A stretch of DNA of 64,000 nt from an uncultured beta proteobacterium (GCA_903876735.1 CAIRAW010000052.1:1-64000), one strand, 5' to 3'; shown: positions 17,007-25,572, counted from the stretch's first letter. Notes: generated by a model not told the origin, from the letters alone. A program made the numbers and translations.

Positions 17007-18734
17007 TCAGGCGTGTGCTGCCGCAGCGGCGGGGTTTTGCGCTTGTGCGCTGGCCTTGGCGAGCGCCGCCAGCACTTCGTCTCTGGGGCCAAAGGCGCGG
17101 GTCTGGCCCTCTTGCAGTACCAGCATCTTGTCGGCCACCGCCAGCACGCTGGCGCGGTGCGTCATGATGACCAGGGTGGTGCCGCGTGCCTTGAGTTGCA
17201 GGATGGCGCTGGCCAGGGCCGCGTCGCCGGCTTCGTCGAGGCTGGAGTTGGGCTCATCGAGCACCACAAACATCGGGTCGCCGTAGAGCGCGCGGGCCAG
17301 GCCGACGCGCTGGCGCTGGCCGCCCGAGAGCATGGCGCCTTCGCGCCCGACCGGGCTGTCGTAGCCTTGCGGCAGGGCCAGTATGGTTTCGTGCAGGCCG
17401 ACGGCGCGGGCGGCGGCTTCGACCTTGTGCATTTCGACCGTGCCAAAGCGCGCAATGTTTTCCGCCAGCGTGCCGTCAAACAGCTCCACACCCTGCGGCA
17501 GATAGCCCAGGTGCGGACCGAGTTCGCTCTTGTCCCAGGTGAAGACGTCGACGCCGTCGAGCCGCACCTTGCCGCTGGCTGCCGGCCACAAACCCACCAG
17601 CAGGCGCGCCAGCGTGGTCTTGCCCGAAGCCGAAGGGCCAACCACGGCCAGCACCTCGCCGGCGTTCAGGGCAAAAGCAACGCCGCGCAGGATCGGCAAC
17701 TGCGAACCCGGCGCAGCGGCGACCAGGGCTTCGACGGTGAGGCTGCCGTGCGGGACTGGCAAGGCCATGGTCGGTGCGCGCACCGGCAGGGCGCTTAGCA
17801 ACTGGTCCAGGCGCGACCAAGCGTCGCGCACGTTCACCACGCCTTGCCACTGCGTCACGATCTGAACCAGCGGCGCCAGCACGCGCCCGCCAAGCACGGA
17901 GGCGATGATCATCATGGCCGAGCCGCCATTGAGTTCGTTGCGCAGCAGCAGCCAGGCACCCAGGCCCAGCAGCATGGAACTGGTCACGTTCTGCAGGAAC
18001 TTGGAGGCAGCCTGAAAGGCGCCGCCGGCGTCCGATGCCGTGGCCTGCAGGTTCAGGAACTCGCGCTGCTTTTCCATCCAGCGGCGGTGAATGTCGCGCA
18101 GCATGCCCATGGATTCGATCACCTGCGCATTGCGCAGCGAACCGTCGGCGTACTGCTGCGCGGCGATGGCGCTGCGGTTGGCTGCCAACAGCGGTGGCTG
18201 CGTGCTGCGCTGGTTGAGCCAGGCAATGAAGGTTTGCAGGATGGCAGCTACCACGGCCGACCAGCCCAGCATCGGGCTCATGGCGAAAATCAGCACCAGA
18301 AACACCAGCGACACGGGGGCTTCCATGCAGGCGATCAGCACCGGGTTGTTGAGAAATTCGCGCACGGTGCGGAAATCGTTCATCGGCTGCGTAGTGCCGC
18401 CGGCCACACGCTTGCGGTTGGCTTCGAAGATGGCGTTGAAGATGCGCTTGCTCAGACTCTGGTCAAGCGCCAGCGAGGCCTGGTGCATCAACTGGCCACG
18501 GGCCCAGTCCAGCACCTCCATCACGACAAACATCACCAGCACCAGCAGCGTCAGCATGGCCAGCGTCATGTGGCTGCGGCTGTTGACGACGCGGTCATAG
18601 ACCTCAAGCATGTAGGCCGACGGCATCAGCACCAGCAGACTGGCCACCAGACTGAGCCAGGCGGCGTTCACAAAATAGGGTTTGAGTTCGCCCATTGCCT
18701 GGCGCAGCTCCGAGGTGTTTTTTGCGGGATTCAT
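17007..18734 (-). CDS. Type I secretion ABC exporter (PrtD-like), first of two
   Basis: 575 aa half-transporter with a short N-terminal tail, transmembrane domain (residues about 20-300, beginning VNAAWLSLVASLLVLMPSAY) and nucleotide-binding domain: Walker A GPSASGKTT, signature MLSGGQRQRVGLARA, Walker B FVVLDEPNSSLDE, H-loop VIMTHRAS. It is clearly paralogous to the next gene but not nearly identical, so the duplication is old. Its ATG overlaps the stop of the TnpB-like gene by four bases (ATGA), meaning translation of the two is likely coupled. Confidence 0.94.
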   Translation of the reverse strand: MNPAKNTSELRQAMGELKPYFVNAAWLSLVASLLVLMPSAYMLEVYDRVVNSRSHMTLAMLTLLVLVMFVVMEVLDWARGQLMHQASLALDQSLSKRIFNAIFEANRKRVAGGTTQPMNDFRTVREFLNNPVLIACMEAPVSLVFLVLIFAMSPMLGWSAVVAAILQTFIAWLNQRSTQPPLLAANRSAIAAQQYADGSLRNAQVIESMGMLRDIHRRWMEKQREFLNLQATASDAGGAFQAASKFLQNVTSSMLLGLGAWLLLRNELNGGSAMMIIASVLGGRVLAPLVQIVTQWQGVVNVRDAWSRLDQLLSALPVRAPTMALPVPHGSLTVEALVAAAPGSQLPILRGVAFALNAGEVLAVVGPSASGKTTLARLLVGLWPAASGKVRLDGVDVFTWDKSELGPHLGYLPQGVELFDGTLAENIARFGTVEMHKVEAAARAVGLHETILALPQGYDSPVGREGAMLSGGQRQRVGLARALYGDPMFVVLDEPNSSLDEAGDAALASAILQLKARGTTLVIMTHRASVLAVADKMLVLQEGQTRAFGPRDEVLAALAKASAQAQNPAAAAAHA

Positions 18735-19408
18735 GCGGCCTCCTCGACCATCAGATATTCGGGTAAAGCCAGAGGCGCTTGCGCTCCGGCAACAGCTTGA
18801 TTCAGGCTCAGTTCCTGCGGCCCGGTCTGCGTCAGCGCCAGTTCGGGCCCATCGTCCTGTGACACGCTGGCGTCTGCCGGCGCGTTATCGACAAAACTGA
18901 AGCGCAGTTCAAAGGAGCCGTCCACGCGCCGCGAGAGCACGATCTCCTGCAGCTTGAGGTCGTGAAACATGGCCTCCTGCTCGGGCTGTAGGGCCAGCTC
19001 GAAGCGCATGCGGCCGTCCAGCGTGTACATCGAGAGCTGGCGCTCCTTCACACTCAGGGTGTGGCGGTCAAAGTAGACCGGGCAGTTGTCGCTGAAGCGC
19101 AGCAGCGGCAGCGGCCGTTCGCCCAAACGCGTCAGGTTGAAAGGGCTGCCCGGGCTTTGAAAAACCAGGCGACTGGTGCGCGAGACGGAATAAATGGCGT
19201 TGCACACCATCTGCGAGCCCAGCGCCGGAAACTGGGTGCGCAAGGACTTGTAAACCATGTGGTGCAGGGCGACCCGGTTCCAGCAGCGCGTTTGCTGAAC
19301 AATCGGGCTCAGGGCATTGCAGACCTGCGCAAACGCAGATTGCAGGGCCTGGAGCCGCGCCTGTTGCTCTGGCGTCGCGGTCAGGGGAATGCTGATCACA
19401 AAGTTCAT
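18731..19408 (-). CDS. TnpB N-terminal-half-like protein without nuclease domain, first gene of secretion operon
   Basis: 225 aa. Residues 1-80 (ATPEQQARLQALQSAFAQVC, then LHHMVYKSLRTQFPALGSQM and a VSRTSRL helix) follow the opening of IS605-type TnpB proteins. Residues about 105-170 (PVYFDRHTLSVKERQLSMYT, LDGRMRFELALQPEQEAMF, then ELRFSFV) follow the TnpB wedge-domain strands that come just before RuvC. The RuvC and zinc-finger parts are absent: after RFSFV there are about 55 low-complexity Ala/Gln/Leu/Glu residues and a stop. It heads the secretion operon, overlaps the first ABC gene by four bases, and its start codon lies in a perfect 18-bp dyad. A regulator or RNA-binding protein derived from a transposon is the simplest idea. 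Family assignment comes from motif memory only. Confidence 0.7.
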   Translation of the reverse strand: MNFVISIPLTATPEQQARLQALQSAFAQVCNALSPIVQQTRCWNRVALHHMVYKSLRTQFPALGSQMVCNAIYSVSRTSRLVFQSPGSPFNLTRLGERPLPLLRFSDNCPVYFDRHTLSVKERQLSMYTLDGRMRFELALQPEQEAMFHDLKLQEIVLSRRVDGSFELRFSFVDNAPADASVSQDDGPELALTQTGPQELSLNQAVAGAQAPLALPEYLMVEEAA

Positions 19409-19445
19409 ATAGGAAGCGAGTGTAACAGCTTCCTATATGAACTTT
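19400..19445. promoter_or_regulatory. Perfect 18-bp inverted repeat spanning start codon and -10 region of the TnpB-like gene
   Basis: Arms AAAGTTCATATAGGAAGC (19400-19417) and GCTTCCTATATGAACTTT (19428-19445) with a 10-base spacer. The left arm contains the minus-strand ATG at 19408. A possible minus-strand promoter, TTGATC (19459-19454) and TATAGG (19437-19432) with 16-bp spacing, puts the -10 in the right arm and the transcript start in the spacer. That arrangement fits an operator better than an mRNA hairpin. No good ribosome site precedes the gene. Confidence 0.75.
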
Positions 19446-19523
19446 TTGTCCAAGATCAAGCTTCTGCAATGTCGGCCTTGACCCCACGCTTGAGCCTTCA
19501 GGATTAGTGTTTAAGATAGCCCC

Positions 19524-20195
19524 ATGCCCCAATCCCTGCAGCACCTGCTCGACAACAACCGCGTCTGGGCGGCCCGCATGGAGCGCGAGCGCCCTGGCTT
19601 CTTCAGCCTGCTGGCGCAGCAGCAGACCCCCAAATACCTCTGGATTGGCTGCTCCGACAGCCGCGTGCCGGCCAACGAGATCACCGGGCTTGATCCGGGC
19701 GAGGTCTTTGTGCACCGCAACGTGGCCAACGTGGTGGTGCACTCCGACCTCAACGCCCTGTCGGTGATCCAGTTTGCGGTGGACCACCTCAAGGTTGAGC
19801 ACATCATGGTGGTGGGCCATTACGGCTGCGGCGGCGTGCTGGCGGCTTTGCGCGGCACGCGCGTCGGCCTGGCCGACAACTGGCTGCGCCATGTGCACGA
19901 TGTCAAGCTGCGCCACCGCCGGCGCATCGAGCACCTGACGGCGCGCGAGCAGGAAGACGTGCTGTGCGAGATGAATGTGATCGAGCAGGTTGGCAACGTC
20001 GCCATGTCCAACGTGCTGCAGGACGCCTGGCGGCGCGGCCAGAAGGTTGCTGTGCACGGCTGGTGCTATGGCCTGAAGGACGGTCTGGTTCAGGACATGC
20101 AGGTCAGCATGCAGTCGCCGCAGGACGTGGTGGGCGTTTTCCGCAACGCGCTCAAGCGCTACCCTCGTGGGAGCGCCCTGCCTTCGACAGACTAG
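19524..20195 (+). CDS. can: Beta-class carbonic anhydrase
   Basis: 223 aa. The zinc ligands are in place: Cys43 and the Asp45/Arg47 dyad in CSDSRVPANE, and His99 and Cys102 in VVGHYGCGGV. Length matches E. coli Can. It interconverts CO2 and bicarbonate in the cytoplasm, supplying bicarbonate for carboxylations. ATG 19524 has no clear ribosome site; a TTGAGC/TAAGAT promoter-like pair ends only about eight bases before it, so leaderless translation is possible. It is divergent from the secretion operon. Confidence 0.96.
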   Translation: MPQSLQHLLDNNRVWAARMERERPGFFSLLAQQQTPKYLWIGCSDSRVPANEITGLDPGEVFVHRNVANVVVHSDLNALSVIQFAVDHLKVEHIMVVGHYGCGGVLAALRGTRVGLADNWLRHVHDVKLRHRRRIEHLTAREQEDVLCEMNVIEQVGNVAMSNVLQDAWRRGQKVAVHGWCYGLKDGLVQDMQVSMQSPQDVVGVFRNALKRYPRGSALPSTD

Positions 20196-20343
20196 AGGCG
20201 GCACGAGGCCTTCCGTGTACCCGCAACGTATTCATGAAACACCCTGCGACCGCGACAAGCGCCATGTCTCAAGCAGGACCAATGAAACCAGTTTTGCCGG
20301 ATAACGGCTATTTTTTCAAACCACTTCAAAGGAGAACCACACC

Positions 20344-21525
20344 ATGACCGATTCCATTGTTATTGTTGGTGCCGCCCGCACCCCGATGGGCAGCTTCCAG
20401 GGCGATTTTTCTGCGCTGGCCGCGCATGACCTCGGTGGTGCCGCCATCAAGGCCGCTGTGCAGCGCGCCGGCGTGAAGGGCGAGCAGGTTGACGAAGTGC
20501 TGTTTGGCAACTGCCTGATGGCCGGCCAAGGCCAGGCACCGGCACGCCAGGCCGCGTTCAAGGGCGGTCTGCCGATCAGCGCAGGCGCGGTGACCTTGTC
20601 CAAGATGTGCGGCTCCGGCATGCGCGCGGCCATGTTCGGCCACGACATGCTGCTGGCCGGCAGCGCCGATGTGGTGGTGGCCGGTGGCATGGAGAGCATG
20701 ACCAATGCGCCTTATCTGCTGCCCAAGGCGCGCGGTGGTTACCGCATCGGGCACGACCGCATTTTTGACCACATGATGCTCGACGGTCTGGAAGATGCCT
20801 ACGAGGCCGGGCGCTCGATGGGCACTTTCGGCGAGGACTGCGCCGCCAAGTACAGCTTCACGCGCGAGCAGCAGGACGCTTTTGCCATTGCCAGCGTGCA
20901 GCGCGCGCAGGCCGCTACCAAGTCGGGCGCCTTTGCGGCGGAGATCACGCCGGTGACGGTCAAGGGCCGCGCCGGTGACGTGGTGATTTCGGTGGACGAA
21001 GGTCCGGGCAAGGTCAAGCTCGACAAGATCCCGGCGCTCAAACCGGCTTTCAAGAAAGACGGCACCATCACCGCCGCCAGCAGCTCCAGCATCAATGACG
21101 GCGCCGCTGCCATGGTGCTGATGCGCGCCTCGACCGCCGCCAAGCTCGGCCTCAAGCCGCTGGCGCGCATCGTCAGCCACGCCGTGCACGCGCAGGAGCC
21201 GAACTGGTTTGCCACGGCGCCGGTCGGTGCCGTGAAGAAGGCGCTGGCCAAGGCCGGCTGGAGCGTCAAGGACGTTGACCTGTGGGAAGTCAACGAAGCC
21301 TTCGCCGTTGTGCCGATGGCCTTGATGAGCGACCTGGGCCTGAGCCACGACATCGTCAACGTCAATGGCGGCGCCTGCGCGCTGGGCCATCCGATTGGCG
21401 CCTCTGGTGCGCGCATCATGGTGACGCTGATGTACGCATTGCAGGCGCGCGGCCTGAAAAAAGGCGTTGCCACGCTGTGCATCGGTGGCGGCGAAGGAAC
21501 CGCTGTGGCGATTGAAATGCTTTGA
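20344..21525 (+). CDS. Acetyl-CoA C-acyltransferase (thiolase)
   Basis: 393 aa, the usual thiolase length. Catalytic residues are Cys89 in LSKMCGSGMRA, His349 in GGACALGHPIGASGAR and Cys379 in LCIGGGEGTA. It condenses two acetyl-CoA to acetoacetyl-CoA or cleaves 3-ketoacyl-CoA in fatty acid breakdown. A strong ribosome site (AAGGAG) precedes the ATG. It stands 152 bp before an acyl-CoA dehydrogenase, which favours a degradative or short-chain acyl-CoA role, although PHB synthesis cannot be excluded. Confidence 0.93.
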   Translation: MTDSIVIVGAARTPMGSFQGDFSALAAHDLGGAAIKAAVQRAGVKGEQVDEVLFGNCLMAGQGQAPARQAAFKGGLPISAGAVTLSKMCGSGMRAAMFGHDMLLAGSADVVVAGGMESMTNAPYLLPKARGGYRIGHDRIFDHMMLDGLEDAYEAGRSMGTFGEDCAAKYSFTREQQDAFAIASVQRAQAATKSGAFAAEITPVTVKGRAGDVVISVDEGPGKVKLDKIPALKPAFKKDGTITAASSSSINDGAAAMVLMRASTAAKLGLKPLARIVSHAVHAQEPNWFATAPVGAVKKALAKAGWSVKDVDLWEVNEAFAVVPMALMSDLGLSHDIVNVNGGACALGHPIGASGARIMVTLMYALQARGLKKGVATLCIGGGEGTAVAIEML

Positions 21526-21554
21526 GTTTGTGCCCCGGCCTGGCATCGCGGTTT

Positions 21555-21635
21555 GTCATCCCGGGCCTGACCCGGGATCCATGCCATCTGACAGTGCCAC
21601 GCGCACCATGGATTGCGGATCAGGTCCGCAATGAC
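21555..21635. repeat. Dispersed palindromic element (REP/MITE-like), double hairpin
   Basis: Bounded by GTCAT at the left and ATGAC at the right, with two self-complementary halves: CCCGGG-CCTGA-CCCGGG and TTGCGG-ATCAGGT-CCGCAA. It fills the gap between thiolase and acyl-CoA dehydrogenase. The ends resemble those of the elements at 59192 and 61748. Confidence 0.65.
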
Positions 21636-21677
21636 AAGGAAGTGAAGTTGTTTGCTCGATACGGGAGATAGAGACTC

Positions 21678-22805
21678 ATGTTGCTAAGCCAAGACCAGGA
21701 AATGATCCGCGACGCGGTGCGCGACTTTGCCCAAGCGGAGTTGTGGCCCAACGCCGCGCGCTGGGACAAGGAGCACTGCTTCCCCAAAGAGGCGCACCAG
21801 GGGCTGGCGGCGCTCGGAGCCTATGGCATCTGCGTGCCCGAGGAATTTGGCGGCGCCAATCTGGACTACCTGACGCTGGCGCTGGTGCTTGAAGAAATCG
21901 CGGCTGGCGATGGCGGCACCAGCACGGCGATCAGCGTCACCAATTGCCCGGTCAACGCCATTCTGATGCGCTACGGCAACCTGGCGCAAAAGCGCCAGTG
22001 GCTCGAGCCGCTGGCGCAAGGCCAGATGCTGGGGGCCTTTTGCCTGACCGAGCCGCATGTGGGGTCCGATGCGTCGGCGCTGCGCACCACGGCGGTGAAG
22101 GACGGCGACAGCTATGTGCTCAACGGTGTCAAGCAGTTCATCACCAGCGGCAAGTACGGCCATGTGGCGATCGTGATTGCGGTGACTGACAAGGGCGCCG
22201 GCAAGCGCGGCATGAGCGCATTTCTGGTGCCGACCAACGCGCCCGGTTACGTGGTGGCGCGCATCGAGGACAAACTGGGACAGCACTCCAGCGACACGGC
22301 GCAGATCAACTTTGACAACTGCCGCATTCCGGAAGAAAACCTGATCGGCGCCGAAGGCGCGGGTTACGGCATCGCGCTCGGCGGTCTGGAAGGCGGGCGC
22401 ATCGGCATCGCCGCGCAAAGCGTGGGCATGGCGCGCAGCGCGCTCGACTGCGCCATTGGCTACGCCAAGGAGCGCGAGAGTTTTGGCACGGCCATCTTCA
22501 ACCACCAGGCGGTGGGTTTCCGTCTGGCCGAGTGCGCCACAAAAATCGAGGCAGCACGCCAGTTGATCTGGCACGCGGCCTCATTGCGCGATGCTGGCAA
22601 GCCCTGCCTGAAGGAGGCCGCCATGGCCAAGCTGTTTGCCAGCGAGATGGCCGAGCAGGTTTGCAGCGTGGCCATTCAGACGCTGGGCGGTTACGGCTAT
22701 GTGAGCGACTTCCCGGTCGAGCGCATCTACCGCGATGTGCGCGTCTGCCAGATCTACGAGGGCACGAGCGACGTGCAGAAGATCATCATCCAGCGCGCGC
22801 TGTAA
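21678..22805 (+). CDS. Acyl-CoA dehydrogenase
   Basis: 375 aa flavoenzyme with the three-domain layout. FCLTEPHVGSDASALRTTAV is the FAD/substrate signature, QFITSGKYG follows, and IYEGTSDVQKIIIQRAL at the C-terminus contains the predicted catalytic Glu361. It oxidises acyl-CoA to trans-2-enoyl-CoA and passes electrons to ETF. The C-terminal Glu position is that of short- and medium-chain enzymes rather than isovaleryl-CoA dehydrogenase. Follows the thiolase on the same strand. Confidence 0.93.
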   Translation: MLLSQDQEMIRDAVRDFAQAELWPNAARWDKEHCFPKEAHQGLAALGAYGICVPEEFGGANLDYLTLALVLEEIAAGDGGTSTAISVTNCPVNAILMRYGNLAQKRQWLEPLAQGQMLGAFCLTEPHVGSDASALRTTAVKDGDSYVLNGVKQFITSGKYGHVAIVIAVTDKGAGKRGMSAFLVPTNAPGYVVARIEDKLGQHSSDTAQINFDNCRIPEENLIGAEGAGYGIALGGLEGGRIGIAAQSVGMARSALDCAIGYAKERESFGTAIFNHQAVGFRLAECATKIEAARQLIWHAASLRDAGKPCLKEAAMAKLFASEMAEQVCSVAIQTLGGYGYVSDFPVERIYRDVRVCQIYEGTSDVQKIIIQRAL

Positions 22806-22827
22806 ACCGGTTAGCGACCGTGCGCGC

Positions 22828-23931
22828 TCAGGCGCGGGCATCGCCCCAGCGCAACTGCGCTGTGTCGTCGCCCCGGTACAGGGTTTCGCCATGGCGGTCG
22901 ACACAGTAGTCGGGCGAAACAATCATTTCCGAAAAACGCATGTCGGCGGCGATGCGCGTGTACTCGAACAGGATGCTGCGCACCACCTTGGCGCCGGTGC
23001 GGATATGGCAGCCGTGGCCGATCCAGGCCGGCCCGGTGATGCTGGCGCCGGGTTCGATGCGCACGCTCGAACCGATGTAGACCGGTCCTTCAATCTTGAC
23101 CTTGTCCCATGGAATTGAAGTGTTAAGGCCAACCCAGACGCCGGGCTTGATCTGTTTGCCAGGCATTTTCATTTCGGCCACTTCGCCGCGCAGCACGCGT
23201 TGCAGCACAGACCAGTAGTCGCTGACGCGGCCGATGTCGATCCAGTTGAAGGGGCGGTTCTGCACAAAGAACGGCAGTTTCTGCGCGACCAGTTGCGGGA
23301 ACAGTTGTGAGCCGATGTCATAGACCGTGCCGGAGGGCACCAGGTTCAGCACCTCAGGCTCGAAGATATAGATGCCGGTGCTGGCCAGGGTCGATCTGGC
23401 CTCGGCCGGACTGGGTTTTTCCTGAAAGGACTCAATGTGGCCATCGGCTGCGGCCACCACAATGCCGTAATTCTGGACGTCGGCCAAGGGCACGTCGAGC
23501 GCCACGACGCTTGCGATGGCGCCTTTGGCTTTGTGTTCCGCCAACGCCGCTGTGATGTCGAGGTCGATCAGCGCGTCGCCGCACAGGACCAGCGTGGTTT
23601 CATCGAAGAAGCCGCCGAAGTCCTGGATGCGGCGCATGCCGCCTGCCGAGCCCATCGGGCGCGGCAGGATGTCGCCGTGGTCACGCACCCCTTCGTAGGC
23701 GTAACCGATCTGCACGCCCCAGCGCCGACCGTCGCCAAAATACTCCTCGATCTTTTGATGATGCCAGGCGACGTTGACCATGATCTCGGTGATACCGTGG
23801 CGCGCCAGGTGCTCGATCAGGTATTCCATTACCGGTTTGCCCAGAATCGGCACCATCGGTTTGGGCAGGTCGCGCGTCAGCGGCCGCACCCTTGTGCCTT
23901 GGCCGGCCGCCAGAATCATTCCCTTAGCCAT
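22828..23931 (-). CDS. Sugar-phosphate nucleotidyltransferase (NDP-sugar pyrophosphorylase)
   Basis: 367 aa. The N-terminal Rossmann-like domain starts MAKGMILAAGQGTRVRPLTR, with the pyrophosphorylase signature and the LPKPMVPILGKP metal/nucleotide loop, and has LVLCGDALIDLD at the metal site. From about residue 260 it has a left-handed beta-helix with hexapeptide repeats (GPVYIGSSVRIEPGASITGP). This layout matches mannose-1-phosphate guanylyltransferase-like and glucose-1-phosphate transferases; the nucleotide and sugar are not decided. It feeds polysaccharide or glycoconjugate synthesis. Convergent with acyl-CoA dehydrogenase. Confidence 0.85.
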   Translation of the reverse strand: MAKGMILAAGQGTRVRPLTRDLPKPMVPILGKPVMEYLIEHLARHGITEIMVNVAWHHQKIEEYFGDGRRWGVQIGYAYEGVRDHGDILPRPMGSAGGMRRIQDFGGFFDETTLVLCGDALIDLDITAALAEHKAKGAIASVVALDVPLADVQNYGIVVAAADGHIESFQEKPSPAEARSTLASTGIYIFEPEVLNLVPSGTVYDIGSQLFPQLVAQKLPFFVQNRPFNWIDIGRVSDYWSVLQRVLRGEVAEMKMPGKQIKPGVWVGLNTSIPWDKVKIEGPVYIGSSVRIEPGASITGPAWIGHGCHIRTGAKVVRSILFEYTRIAADMRFSEMIVSPDYCVDRHGETLYRGDDTAQLRWGDARA

Positions 23932-23999
23932 GTGTAACCCTCTTGGTGGTGTTCATGTTGCATCCCCCTCCCGCGACGGCGTCAGCGTAAGCGGTTCAC

Positions 24000-24956
24000 T
24001 CAACTCCCGGAATCAACGGTGAAGGCCGCGTGCTGGTCCTGCCCCAGCAGGCTGACCAGTTGGGGCAGCGCCAACTGGAGCGCGGCCTTGAGTGTATGGG
24101 GCGGATTGATGATGAACATGCCGCTGGCGGGCAGGCCGGGGCGGATCACCTCGCCGGCCTCGTCGGCGGTCAACTTGCTGGATTTGACGGTCAGGGTGGC
24201 GTTGAGCCAGCTCTTGCCGGACTTGGTGGCCAGGGTCTTGAGCTTGCGCGGCACATCATGCGCTTCGGGGCGCGGAATCAGGGGGTACCAGACAACATAG
24301 GTGCCGGTGGCAAAGCGCAGCATCGAATCAGCGACCATCGCCACCACGCGGGCGTAGTCGGTCTTGATCTCGTAGCTGGGGTCGCACAGCAGCAGGGCGC
24401 GGCGCGACGGTGGTGGCAGAAATTTCTTGACGCCTTCAAAACCGTCCTCGCGCAGCACCGCCACCTGGCGACCGGCTTCAAGTTGGGCAATATTGGCCGA
24501 AAGGGTTTTGGCGTCGGTCGGGTGCAATTCAAACAGTTTGAGCTTGTCGCGTTCGCCCAGCAGGCCCTGGATGATGAAGGGCGAGCCGGGGTAGATGCGG
24601 TGGCTGTCGGCCTTGTTGAAACCGGCGACCAGTTCCAGGTAGTCCTGCAGCAGTGGCGCCAGACCGGCCGCAAACGCCTTGGTCGATGCGGCCGCCTTGC
24701 TGCCGGGTTGTGCCTTGGCGGCGGCGCCCAGCAGCTTGTCTTTTTCGGCCAGCAGGCGCAAAAAGCCGTTCGCGGCTTCGCCGCTGGTCTCGGCATAGTC
24801 TCCATCGAGCCGGTACAAGCCGGCCCCGGCATGGGTATCGAACACGGTGAGCGCCGTGTCTTTTTGGCGCAAATGCCGCAAAACGGCAATCAGGATCGTG
24901 TGTTTGAGCACGTCGGCGTGGTTGCCGGCATGAAAGGCGTGGCGGTAACTGAACAT
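24000..24956 (-). CDS. rlmJ: 23S rRNA (adenine-2030-N6)-methyltransferase
   Basis: 318 aa from ATG 24956, where the family's standard N-terminus MFSYRHAFHAGNHADVLKH begins; the longer frame to 25058 adds unrelated residues overlapping the rplM promoter. The family's catalytic DPSYE motif is seen in LLCDPSYEIKTDYARV, and VFDTHAGAGLYRLDGDY is the AdoMet-site start. It methylates A2030 of 23S rRNA. It is about 40 residues longer than E. coli RlmJ owing to an Ala/Lys-rich insertion (GAAAKAQPGSKAAAST). Confidence 0.93.
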   Translation of the reverse strand: MFSYRHAFHAGNHADVLKHTILIAVLRHLRQKDTALTVFDTHAGAGLYRLDGDYAETSGEAANGFLRLLAEKDKLLGAAAKAQPGSKAAASTKAFAAGLAPLLQDYLELVAGFNKADSHRIYPGSPFIIQGLLGERDKLKLFELHPTDAKTLSANIAQLEAGRQVAVLREDGFEGVKKFLPPPSRRALLLCDPSYEIKTDYARVVAMVADSMLRFATGTYVVWYPLIPRPEAHDVPRKLKTLATKSGKSWLNATLTVKSSKLTADEAGEVIRPGLPASGMFIINPPHTLKAALQLALPQLVSLLGQDQHAAFTVDSGS

Positions 24957-24979
24957 CCCAGCATGGTAACCGGCAAAAT

Positions 24980-25008
24980 CTGGCGCTGCAGCCGAAATTT
25001 CGTATAAT
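24980..25008 (+). promoter_or_regulatory. Probable rplM-rpsI promoter
   Basis: A consensus -10 TATAAT (25003-25008) with a weak -35 CTGGCG (24980-24985) at 17-bp spacing. The transcript would have a leader of about 115 bases. Within it GGCTTCGC (25013-25020) and GCGAAGCC (25041-25048) can pair as an 8-bp stem. Confidence 0.6.
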
Positions 25009-25130
25009 GCCCGGCTTCGCAGCGCTTTTGTGGCTCCGCGGCGAAGCCTGTCCCCCACCTAAGAGATTCCCGTTAGAGGAACGCCGACCGTGGAAAAGAG
25101 CCCGCCAAACCCTCTCCAAAGAGAAAACTC

Positions 25131-25562
25131 ATGACCAAAACTTTCAGCGCCAAACCCGCTGACGTGGTGCACGAGTGGTTTGTGATTGACGCGACCGACA
25201 AGGTCCTCGGACGAGTAGCCAGCGAAGTTGCTCTCCGTTTGCGCGGCAAACACAAGGCCATTTATACGCCTCACGTCGATACCGGTGACTTCATCGTCAT
25301 CATCAATGCAGCCCAGCTGCGCGTCACCGGCGCCAAGTCGATTGACAAGGTGTACTACCGCCATTCGGGTTACCCCGGCGGAATTACTGCCACCAACTTC
25401 CGTGACATGCAAGCCAAGCATCCGGGCCGCGCTTTGGAAAAAGCCGTCAAGGGCATGCTGCCCAAGGGCCCGCTCGGCTACGCCATGATCAAGAAGCTCA
25501 AGGTGTACGGTGGTGCTGAGCACCCGCACACTGCCCAGCAACCCAAAGTGTTGGAACTTTAA
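25131..25562 (+). CDS. rplM: 50S ribosomal protein L13
   Basis: 143 aa, standard length. [40 protein letters not shown] and the C-terminal [20 protein letters not shown] are the canonical L13 blocks. It is an early assembly protein of the large subunit. It is followed 10 bp later by rpsI, the conserved bacterial pair. A long leader with a hairpin precedes it. Confidence 0.99.
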   Translation: MTKTFSAKPADVVHEWFVIDATDKVLGRVASEVALRLRGKHKAIYTPHVDTGDFIVIINAAQLRVTGAKSIDKVYYRHSGYPGGITATNFRDMQAKHPGRALEKAVKGMLPKGPLGYAMIKKLKVYGGAEHPHTAQQPKVLEL

Positions 25563-25572
25563 GGAGCCTTGA

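Noticed and set aside
18731-19408. Calling the TnpB-like gene a complete transposase or a TldR repressor
   Set aside because: There is no RuvC domain, no zinc finger, no tnpA and no IS605-type ends around it; TldR proteins keep a full-length inactivated RuvC.
19400-19450. The 18-bp dyad as an intrinsic terminator on the plus strand
   Set aside because: A short T run does follow it, but no plus-strand gene reads into it from the left, and on the minus strand it lies at a gene start.
20326-21546. 406-codon minus-strand open frame opposite the thiolase
   Set aside because: It is a high-GC antisense shadow: the plus strand encodes a thiolase with all catalytic residues, and the antisense product is rich in His, Arg and Gln with no domain.
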